Of a DNA stretch of 6,182 nt, positions 1-4,977 are shown piece after piece. Within the stretch, counting starts at the first letter, position 1. Each line of letters starts with the position of its first letter. The stretch spans positions 1 to 6,182 of the forward strand of contig URJC01000155.1 of NCBI GenBank assembly GCA_900548135.1, read 5' to 3'. Below the pieces are notes generated by a model. It was not told where the DNA came from. It made no database searches and saw only the letters and a list, made by a program, of their open reading frames with translations. Origin of the DNA: an uncultured Odoribacter sp. (GTDB lineage Bacteria; Bacteroidota; Bacteroidia; Bacteroidales; Marinifilaceae). The translations under genes and the position numbers were made by a program.

Positions 1-691
1 CTCCCCGTATGCTGCTGACAGAACCTGTGACATTTCTCTTATGGACGGTTTGATAACCAACAATGACAACTTCATCCATTTCTTTCATATCTTCTTCCAG
101 AATGACATCGATGTTGTTTGAGGTACCGATTTTTACTTCTTTTGTTTGCATGCCTACGGAAGAAAAAAGAAGTACAGGATTAGGCAGGTTATTCACCATG
201 ATTGTGTATTTCCCATCCACGTCTGTTGCTACTCCTATGGAAGTACCTTTGATTAACACGGTTGCTCCGGGCAATGGTTGCCCTTTGGCATCTTTCACCA
301 TTCCTGAAATTTTGCGTGCCTCCTGCTGTGGAAGAGCTTTTAATACAATAACATCATTTTTTACACTGTACGTCATTCCTGTACCTTTGAGACATTCAGT
401 TAATGCATTTTCCAGTTTCCGGGATTTTAATTCAATATCCATTTTTCCAATCCGTTCCAGATCTTTCGAACTGTACATGAATACAATGCCTGTTTGTTGT
501 TCAATTTCCCAAATAATGTCTTTGAGTGTGACTCCTTTCATGGACAGATTAACTCTACTTTGAGAAAAGAGTGAAGCATTGACATTCAGAATACTGATAA
601 AACAAAACAATAGTGTTAATTTTGATACAAACCACCATTTTTTCAACCATCCCGAGTCTATCGGGATCAGTAAATTCCAAAATTTTTCCAT
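1..691 (-). CDS. SusC/RagA-family TonB-linked outer-membrane receptor with STN domain, N-terminal part (cut by window edge)
   Basis: This is the N-terminal 230 codons of an outer-membrane, TonB-dependent nutrient receptor. Translation from the ATG at 691 gives a Bacteroidetes SusC-type signal sequence (residues about 20-44, hydrophobic KLTLLFCFISILNVNA, then SQ). An STN (secretin/TonB N-terminal) domain follows at about 55-117, then a carboxypeptidase-regulatory-like beta-sandwich at about 127-199 (SGMVKDAKGQPLPGATV) and the start of the plug with the TonB-box/SusC motif DEVVIVGYQT (206-215). The barrel lies beyond the left edge. An in-frame stop at 707-709 and the signal peptide support this start; no Shine-Dalgarno is seen. 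The STN domain is the part that in this family contacts a periplasmic FecR, which matches the fecR and sigma genes upstream on the same strand. A SusD-type partner would be expected further left. The substrate cannot be told from this part. Confidence 0.95.
   Translation of the reverse strand, partial: MEKFWNLLIPIDSGWLKKWWFVSKLTLLFCFISILNVNASLFSQSRVNLSMKGVTLKDIIWEIEQQTGIVFMYSSKDLERIGKMDIELKSRKLENALTECLKGTGMTYSVKNDVIVLKALPQQEARKISGMVKDAKGQPLPGATVLIKGTSIGVATDVDGKYTIMVNNLPNPVLLFSSVGMQTKEVKIGTSNNIDVILEEDMKEMDEVVIVGYQTVHKRNVTGSVSSIRG
594..624 (+). promoter_or_regulatory. Candidate plus-strand promoter inside the 5' end of susC
   Basis: TAATTTTG at 617-624 matches the Bacteroidetes -7 consensus TAnnTTTG exactly. 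A CTG at 594-596, one base off the -33 TTG, lies 20 bases upstream, inside the usual 19-21 spacing. It reads antisense to susC and would start RNA near 629-635. The region is AT-rich, so chance matches are possible. It gains weight from the intrinsic terminator in the same orientation 120-150 bases downstream. Confidence 0.35.
649..667. repeat. Perfect 7-bp hairpin within codons 9-14 of susC
   Basis: ATCCCGA (649-655) and TCGGGAT (661-667) pair perfectly around the loop GTCTA. It lies inside the susC coding region about 25 bases downstream of the start codon. It would be the first structured element of the candidate antisense RNA, and could also fold in the susC mRNA. Confidence 0.5.
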
Positions 692-717
692 AAATTTATG
701 TTTTAATTAATCAGTTT

Positions 718-742
718 TTATTCTTTCCCCACGAAAGAATAA
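718..742. repeat. Perfect 10-bp hairpin in the susC leader
   Basis: TTATTCTTTC (718-727) and GAAAGAATAA (733-742) pair over all ten bases around CCCAC. It lies 27 bases upstream of the susC ATG. There is no T-run on either side, so it is not a terminator by itself. It would be the second stem of the candidate antisense RNA or, on the other strand, a leader hairpin of the susC mRNA. Confidence 0.6.
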
Positions 743-746
743 GGTG

Positions 747-778
747 CAGGAAATGTCTTCGGCATTTCCTGTTTTTTT
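747..778 (+). terminator. Intrinsic terminator reading rightward, opposite to susC
   Basis: CAGGAAATG (747-755) pairs perfectly with CATTTCCTG (763-771). Inside it, C757 and G762 close a UUCG tetraloop, with T756 bulged. Seven T follow at 772-778. The T-run is only on the plus strand, so the signal ends rightward transcripts, although no rightward gene lies to its left. It therefore marks the end of an antisense or small RNA, or blocks antisense transcription out of susC. Confidence 0.75.
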
Positions 779-841
779 AATTCTTTTTAATTTGATCACA
801 TAATACTCTCAATTAGAACGTTTGCATTTATTTTAATTACC

Positions 842-867
842 AAAAAAACGAACGTTTCTTTTAGTTG
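842..867 (+). repeat. Left 26-bp inverted repeat (candidate recombination site)
   Basis: It starts with seven A, then CGAACGTTTCTTTTAGTTG, and is perfectly complementary to 1039-1064. At its centre is AAACG-AA-CGTTT (846-857), two mirror half-sites around an asymmetric AA. The symmetry extends to 842-861 with a single mismatch (A845 against C858). Symmetric half-sites around a 2-bp core are typical of Hin/Gin-type serine invertase sites. Confidence 0.85.
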
Positions 868-874
868 TAAATAT

Positions 875-906
875 AAAATATAAAAAGACTACAATCATTT
901 CTGCAA
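875..906 (-). promoter_or_regulatory. Candidate leftward promoter inside the invertible segment
   Basis: On the minus strand TATATTTT (882 down to 875) matches TAnnTTTG at all but the last base. TTG (906-904) lies 21 bases upstream as a -33 element. It would start RNA near 865-870, reading through the left repeat towards susC, with a leader of about 175 bases. The interior is very AT-rich, so this is a weak call. If right, the sequenced orientation is the ON state for susC. Confidence 0.28.
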
Positions 907-1038
907 TTTCTTTTCTAAAATAGTTCTTAGCCTCTATTCATTTTTTAATTTATTTATTTTCAAATATTTAACCACCATTTATTCCAATATAGTATTCCAC
1001 CGTTTTTTCACAGATCCTTCTTCCCATATTTTGCATTT

Positions 1039-1064
1039 CAACTAAAAGAAACGTTCGTTTTTTT
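1039..1064 (-). repeat. Right 26-bp inverted repeat (candidate recombination site)
   Basis: It begins CAACTAAAAG, continues through AAACGTTCGT (1049-1058) and ends in seven T; it is the exact reverse complement of 842-867. Its last two bases form part of the fecR stop codon (TTA, 1063-1065). Because the two copies are identical, inversion would leave that stop unchanged. Confidence 0.85.
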
Positions 1065-2247
1065 AGTCATGATTCATAAATGTCAATATTTTGCCTGATT
1101 TATTTATCTTAATTTTATTGGTTTGTTCAAATATTTCAATGACCTTATCAATGGAATCCATTCGGTTAAAATTGCAGCCAAATACGGTGTTTTTTATTTC
1201 TGGTGTTTCATATTCAACTTCGATATCATACCAACGTTTAAGAATGGTCATTAGACGTTCCAGGGTAATATCTTTATAGCGGATTTTACCTTTCAGCCAT
1301 GCAATAGCCTCGTTGATGTCCGTTATTTCTAATGTTTGTTGTTGATTTAACTTGTTATATTGTAACTGTTCGTGTGGTCGTAATTGAGCTGAAACCTGAT
1401 ATTTCCGGCTTTCTACCTGTACAGCACCTTCAATTAAGGTTGTGGTGATACAGGGGTCTTCCGGATAGGCTGATATATTGAATTGAGTTCCCAATACTTT
1501 GATTTCAAGATCTTTTGTTTTGACGATGAAAGGATGGAGAGAATCTTTGGCTATTTGAAGATAAGCTTCCCCTTCCAGTTCTATGATTCTGTTGTTTTTA
1601 CCAAAATTTACCGGATATTTTATTTGTGACATGGAATTCAGATGAATATAACTTCCGTCACATAATTCCAGTTGGTAAACTTCTCCCCGGTTTACAAAGA
1701 TTTCATTAAAAGTTTGTGATAAATCATTTCTATCAGCGACTTCTTTATAGGACAGGATACCTTTAGAGTGATTTGCGATACATTGATTATCTGTAATTTT
1801 TATTTGTCCTTTGGTTTCTTTAAGGTTAATGGTGTTCCCATCAGCTAGTTTAAGTATGATCCCTTGAGATAAACAGCTGTCCGGGGTAAAGCTATTTTGC
1901 ACGATAGTGGCAGGTGATTGATTTGGATTGGAGTTTAATAATAACCATCCTCCGATACTTAGGATAAGAATAGCTGCATATTTACTGATCTTCAACCAGT
2001 GCTTTCTATAAAGTACCGGCTTTGAAGAAATTTGTTTTCTGATATTTTTCCAACCTCTTTGTTTATTAAAGCGGTGAAGAAGTTCACCGGCAGTACGGAT
2101 ATTTTCTTTTTTTAGGATGTTATGGTATAACAACTTATTTTTGGGAGATTGTTTTTGCCATTCTTCCAATATTTTTAAGTCATTTTCTGTTATTTTATTA
2201 CTGATTGCTGCGGCAATAATTTTAGCTATTTCAAATTCTTTTTGCAT
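1063..2247 (-). CDS. FecR-family anti-sigma factor with C-terminal DUF4974-type domain
   Basis: This 394-residue inner-membrane regulator holds or activates the adjacent ECF sigma factor and receives the signal from the receptor's STN domain in the periplasm. The cytoplasmic N-terminal part (1-85) resembles the sigma-binding region (ITENDLKILEEWQKQSP). One membrane helix spans about 88-104 (ISKYAAILILSIGGWLLL). A periplasmic FecR domain follows at about 185-278 (VNRGEVYQLELCDGSYIHLN, ELEGEAYLQI, VLGTQFNISAYP, LIEGAVQV), then the Bacteroidetes C-terminal domain at about 325-392 (ITLERLMTILKRWYDIEVEY). Length is normal for Bacteroidetes FecR and the gene looks intact. It lies 82 bases downstream of the sigma gene, presumably in one transcript. 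Its start codon sits directly behind a 10-bp hairpin and a Shine-Dalgarno-like AAAAGG. Its stop overlaps the right inverted repeat. Confidence 0.95.
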   Translation of the reverse strand: MQKEFEIAKIIAAAISNKITENDLKILEEWQKQSPKNKLLYHNILKKENIRTAGELLHRFNKQRGWKNIRKQISSKPVLYRKHWLKISKYAAILILSIGGWLLLNSNPNQSPATIVQNSFTPDSCLSQGIILKLADGNTINLKETKGQIKITDNQCIANHSKGILSYKEVADRNDLSQTFNEIFVNRGEVYQLELCDGSYIHLNSMSQIKYPVNFGKNNRIIELEGEAYLQIAKDSLHPFIVKTKDLEIKVLGTQFNISAYPEDPCITTTLIEGAVQVESRKYQVSAQLRPHEQLQYNKLNQQQTLEITDINEAIAWLKGKIRYKDITLERLMTILKRWYDIEVEYETPEIKNTVFGCNFNRMDSIDKVIEIFEQTNKIKINKSGKILTFMNHD

Positions 2248-2295
2248 ATAAAATCACACCTTTTACATATCTAAAACACAAAAAAGTGATTTTAT
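2248..2295 (-). promoter_or_regulatory. Inverted repeat and Shine-Dalgarno-like sequence at the fecR start
   Basis: ATAAAATCAC (2248-2257) and GTGATTTTAT (2286-2295) are perfect 10-bp inverted repeats separated by 28 bases. In the mRNA the stem's 3' arm abuts the fecR ATG (2247). The loop contains AAAAGG (minus strand, 2264-2259), a ribosome-binding-like sequence unusual for this phylum, with AGG 11 bases from the ATG. The fold could modulate fecR translation relative to sigma; it could equally be an operator-like dyad. There is no T-run, so it is not a terminator. Confidence 0.4.
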
Positions 2296-2329
2296 GGTAC
2301 ATGCAGGATTCTATTTTATTTAAATATTT

Positions 2330-2872
2330 TTATTTTGGAAATACGAAAATGAAAATCAGATAATAATAATCCTTGAGAATTATTTTTAATTTTTTGTAGG
2401 CTAATTTCTTGAGACGGTGAACGTTGGCCTCTGAAACATTTAGTAATTCAGCGATTTCAGCGTTTTTGAGTCCATCAATTGATAAATAAATTACTTTACG
2501 GGTTTGAGGAGGAAGTGAGTCTACGGCATTATAAAAAATACGGTAACTTTCTTTTTCAATCAGAATATCTTTATAAAATTCTTCATTTTCACATAATTGA
2601 AGTTCATATATGATTTCTTTTTTATTTCTTAATATATTAATACATTGATGCCTCACAGCTGTGTATAAATAACTTTTTACATTGAAATCATTCTCTAATG
2701 ATGGATAGTGTTCCCATAGTTTAACAAAAGTTTCCTGGACAACATCTGCGGCTAATAATTCGTCTTTTAGGAATTTGAATGCAAAAGCACATAAAGTTTG
2801 ATACAGATCGTTAAAGACTTGTTCAAAAAGGAATTCTTTTTTATGTTTTGTCTTTTCAAAAAATGAGGACAT
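2330..2872 (-). CDS. ECF-type RNA polymerase sigma factor (Bacteroidetes FecI-like)
   Basis: This 180-residue alternative sigma factor presumably directs RNA polymerase to the receptor operon once FecR signals. Region 2 spans about 16-84, with the core-binding DVVQETFVKLWE (43-54) and SYLYTAVRHQCINILR (67-82). Region 4 spans about 112-165, with LPPQTRKVIYLSIDG and the helix-turn-helix NAEIAELLNVSEANVHRLKKLAYKK (137-161). Length and architecture are normal for Bacteroidetes ECF sigmas. The tail is markedly hydrophobic and aromatic (DYYYLIFIFVFPK), an oddity that may help membrane association or simply be lineage-specific. It is first in the minus-strand order sigma, fecR, susC and is divergent from dnaG. 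A TAATTTTG -7 box lies 20 bases upstream of its ATG. Confidence 0.95.
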   Translation of the reverse strand: MSSFFEKTKHKKEFLFEQVFNDLYQTLCAFAFKFLKDELLAADVVQETFVKLWEHYPSLENDFNVKSYLYTAVRHQCINILRNKKEIIYELQLCENEEFYKDILIEKESYRIFYNAVDSLPPQTRKVIYLSIDGLKNAEIAELLNVSEANVHRLKKLAYKKLKIILKDYYYLIFIFVFPK

Positions 2873-2891
2873 ATTTTTCTATTGTATCTGA

Positions 2892-2899
2892 CAAAATTA
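2892..2899 (-). promoter_or_regulatory. -7 promoter box for the ECF sigma gene
   Basis: Read on the minus strand this is TAATTTTG, an exact TAnnTTTG match, giving a short leader of roughly 10-15 bases before the ATG at 2872. No good -33 TTG is found at 19-21 bases (the sequence there is ACTT). It suggests expression by the housekeeping sigma factor. Confidence 0.45.
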
Positions 2900-2995
2900 A
2901 CAAAAATGAATAAAGTATGAAGTGGTATGTTTTATAATAATTCAAGATTTTTTTATTCAGAAAAAAGAGGTGTGCTGTAAAAGCATTTGTTTTAC

Positions 2996-3003
2996 TATTT
3001 TTG
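2996..3003 (+). promoter_or_regulatory. -7 promoter box directly before dnaG
   Basis: TATTTTTG matches TAnnTTTG exactly and ends only four bases before the dnaG ATG at 3008. The nearest -33-like triplet is CTG at 2975-2977, 18 bases upstream, a weak match. If this box is used, transcription starts at or next to the start codon. Confidence 0.42.
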
Positions 3004-3007
3004 TAGC

Positions 3008-4942
3008 ATGATTGATCAGGCAACAATACAGAAGATTTTTGATGTGGCAGACATTTATGAAGTGATATCCGACTTTGTAAGTCTGAAGAAAAGAGGTGTG
3101 AATTATGTAGGTTGTTGTCCTTTTCATAATGAAAAAACAGGTTCATTTACGGTTTCTCCGGCCAAAGGTATTTATAAATGCTTTGGTTGCGGGAAAGGCG
3201 GGAATGCGGTTAATTTTATTATGGAACATGAGCAACTGACTTATGTGGAGGCTTTAAAATGGTTAGCTGCTAAATACAATATCATTATTGAGGAAAAGGA
3301 ACTTTCAGAACACGAGAAGCAGGAAAAGTCAGAACGTGAGAGTATGTTGATCGTGACGAATTATGCTGAAGAATTTTTTATGGATCAATTATGGCACACC
3401 GATGAAGGAAAATCTGTAGGGTTAGGCTATTTTAATAAAAGGGGACTGGATGATCAGACGATTGAAAAATTTGGTTTGGGGTATTGTCCGGAAGCCTGGG
3501 ATGGATTGACGAAAACTGCTTTAGCCAAAGGTTATAAAAAAGAATTTTTGGTAAAGACTGGTTTAACAATAGAGTCTGAACGGGGATTATTTGATCGTTT
3601 CCGGGCCCGGGTGATGTTTCCTATCCGGGATCTGGCGGGAAAGATTATTGCATTTGGAGGTCGTATTATGACAAACGACAAAAAGAGTGCTAAATACCTT
3701 AATTCTCCGGAGTCTGAAATTTATCATAAAAGCCGGACATTGTACGGGATATTTTTTGCAAAGAGGAGTATCGTCCAACATAATCGGTGTTATTTGGTTG
3801 AGGGGTATCTGGATGTGATTTCTTTTCATCAGAAAGGAATTGAGAATACAGTAGCTTCGTCGGGGACTTCTTTGACGATAGAACAAATTCGTTTAATCCG
3901 GCGTTTGACACCCAATGTAACTATTATTTATGATGGGGATGCTGCGGGTATTAAGGCTTCATTACGGGGAATTGATCTGGTGTTGGAGGAGGGATTAAAT
4001 GTTAGGGTTGTTTCATTGCCGGAGGGGGAGGACCCGGATTCCTATGCACAGGCACATACGGCAGAAGAAGTGTTAGAGTATATTACCAGCCATGAGACTG
4101 ATTTTATTCATTTTAAGACGAAGTTATTGTTGGAACAAGCCGGTGATGACCCCATTGAACGGGCGAAGTTGATTACAGATATAGTAAAAAGTATCTCACT
4201 CATTCCTGATAATATAACCCGTTCCGTGTATGTGCAGGAAACGGCTAATCAGATGAAGGTGGAAGAAAGGATACTCTATACGGAGATAGCCCGGATCCGG
4301 AAAGAGAAGGTGGGAGATCCCACACCTGTTCCCTATAAGGCTGCTGCTCAACAACTTGTTCCAATGAGGGAGGAGCCGGAAGCAGGGAGAATGACTCCTT
4401 GTGATACGGAGGAAATGATGTTGATTCGTTATTTGCTGATGTTTGGAATGCATGGTCTTTATGAAGAGGAACGTAATGGACAGGTGTGCGTTGTGACTGT
4501 GGGGGAATATATTATCAATGAATTAGCTGAGGATGAGTTGATGATGATGAATCCAAAATTTCAGGAGATTCAGCAGGAATATCGCCAGCATTATAGAAAC
4601 GGGGAATTTGTTCCTGCTAAATATTTCACCGGGCATCCTGATCCTGAAATTTGTTCTGTAGTGGCAGATATTTTGAGTGAGCCTTATGAATTGAGTAAGT
4701 TATGGACAGCAAAAGATGCCGATGTCCGTACCGAAGAAACGCTGTTGAGCGAGTTACTTCCGAGAATTGTGGATAATTATAAAATGCGACGGATTGAAAT
4801 GATGTGCCGGCAAGCAGATGAAAAAATTTTGGAGTGCCAGAATGCCGGAGATTCCGGGCAACTTATTGAATGGCTTAAAAAGAAAGATACGATGGTGAAG
4901 GTTCGGGCACGGTTGAATCAAAAACTGAAAAGGACAATATAA
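3008..4942 (+). CDS. dnaG: DNA primase DnaG
   Basis: This 644-residue replication primase makes RNA primers for lagging-strand synthesis with the DnaB helicase. Numbered from the ATG at 3008, the CHC2 zinc-binding domain has C37, H40, C58 and C61 (CPFH and CFGC). The RNA-polymerase core includes RFRARVMFPI (197-206), GGR (217-219) and KYLNSPE (229-235). The Toprim domain carries EGYLD (265-269), DGDAAG (309-314) and GEDPDSY (340-346), which supply the metal-binding acidic residues. The remainder to 644 would hold the poorly conserved helicase-interacting region. MIDQATI is the usual N-terminus in this phylum. A TTG at 2987 is in frame but adds a cysteine/aromatic-rich stretch overlapping the -7 box, so I reject it. 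The EKTPSF motif of the zinc region reads EKTGSF (G45). The gene stands alone between divergent sigma and a convergent ABC operon. Confidence 0.97.
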   Translation: MIDQATIQKIFDVADIYEVISDFVSLKKRGVNYVGCCPFHNEKTGSFTVSPAKGIYKCFGCGKGGNAVNFIMEHEQLTYVEALKWLAAKYNIIIEEKELSEHEKQEKSERESMLIVTNYAEEFFMDQLWHTDEGKSVGLGYFNKRGLDDQTIEKFGLGYCPEAWDGLTKTALAKGYKKEFLVKTGLTIESERGLFDRFRARVMFPIRDLAGKIIAFGGRIMTNDKKSAKYLNSPESEIYHKSRTLYGIFFAKRSIVQHNRCYLVEGYLDVISFHQKGIENTVASSGTSLTIEQIRLIRRLTPNVTIIYDGDAAGIKASLRGIDLVLEEGLNVRVVSLPEGEDPDSYAQAHTAEEVLEYITSHETDFIHFKTKLLLEQAGDDPIERAKLITDIVKSISLIPDNITRSVYVQETANQMKVEERILYTEIARIRKEKVGDPTPVPYKAAAQQLVPMREEPEAGRMTPCDTEEMMLIRYLLMFGMHGLYEEERNGQVCVVTVGEYIINELAEDELMMMNPKFQEIQQEYRQHYRNGEFVPAKYFTGHPDPEICSVVADILSEPYELSKLWTAKDADVRTEETLLSELLPRIVDNYKMRRIEMMCRQADEKILECQNAGDSGQLIEWLKKKDTMVKVRARLNQKLKRTI

Positions 4943-4975
4943 AAAACTAACAATCAATTTGATTGTTAGTTTTTT
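4941..4975. terminator. Bidirectional intrinsic terminator between dnaG and the ABC operon
   Basis: The 17-base arms 4941-4957 and 4959-4975 are perfectly complementary (CTAACAATCAA against TTGATTGTTAG, flanked by six A and six T). In RNA this gives about 15 pairs with a 5-base loop. The A-run on one side and the T-run on the other make it work for both strands. It overlaps the dnaG stop (4940-4942) and ends two bases before the permease stop (4978-4980), so both genes share it. Confidence 0.9.
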
Positions 4976-4977
4976 AT

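Larger units (their letters stand above)
632..778 (+). ncRNA. Candidate cis-antisense small RNA opposite the start of susC
   Basis: This is an inferred transcript of about 145 nt, from the -7 box at 617-624 to the terminator at 747-778; the 5' end is approximate. It holds three perfect hairpins: 649-667 (ATCCCGA stem, 5-base loop), 718-742 (10-bp stem, loop CCCAC) and the terminator 747-771 (9-bp stem with UUCG loop), then seven T. No plus-strand protein gene lies upstream to account for the terminator. The RNA would be fully complementary to about the first 20 codons of susC, its start codon and about 87 bases of leader. Antisense RNAs in this position, such as DonS of Bacteroides fragilis, are known to repress sigma/anti-sigma-controlled polysaccharide utilisation loci. 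Size and site match that class, but expression is not shown here. Confidence 0.42.
842..1064. other. Candidate invertible DNA segment (inverton) between fecR and susC
   Basis: The 223-bp segment is bounded by perfect 26-bp inverted repeats (842-867 and 1039-1064) around a 171-bp AT-rich interior with no gene. The repeats contain AAACGTTCGT (on the plus strand in the right arm, on the minus strand in the left). As I recall, this fits the ARACGTWCGT core of the invertible capsule promoters of Bacteroides fragilis acted on by the serine recombinase Mpi; the size, near 200 bp, also fits. Each arm continues inward as an imperfect repeat to about 40 bp (869-881 against 1026-1038, 11 of 13 matching). 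The position just upstream of susC suits a phase-variable promoter. No recombinase is encoded here, so one would have to act in trans. No transposase or target-site duplication is seen, which argues against a transposon remnant. Inversion itself is inferred. Confidence 0.68.

Noticed and set aside
63..563. A 166-codon plus-strand open frame opposite susC
   Set aside because: It is antisense to a clear SusC domain series (STN, carboxypeptidase-like sandwich, TonB box); the predicted protein is low-complexity, serine-rich and unrecognisable.
954..998. Minus-strand AATATTTG near 961 with TTG upstream as a second leftward promoter in the segment
   Set aside because: It has one mismatch in the -7 box and a spacer of only about 16 bases; it is less convincing than 875-906.
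842..1064. Non-autonomous transposon (MITE) as the explanation for the inverted repeats
   Set aside because: No target-site duplication flanks the repeats (TTACC left, AGTCA right), and the internal dyad with the AAACGTTCGT core fits an invertase site better. Only a genome-wide copy search would exclude it.
1039..1064. The repeat arm as an intrinsic terminator for fecR
   Set aside because: The local dyad would give a stem of A-T pairs around a CG-AA-CG centre with almost no G-C content; it is too weak beside the real terminators at 747-778 and 4941-4975.
2987..3007. TTG at 2987 as the dnaG start
   Set aside because: It would add seven residues (MFYYFCS) not expected in this family and would place the -7 box inside the coding region; MIDQATI at 3008 is the usual DnaG N-terminus.
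2856..3146. A 96-codon minus-strand open frame across the sigma start, the spacer and the dnaG start
   Set aside because: It overlaps two well-supported genes in other frames and has no recognisable domain; it is a chance frame in AT-rich spacer.
3587..3911. Minus-strand open frames within dnaG
   Set aside because: They are shadows of the primase core and Toprim region with no recognisable product.
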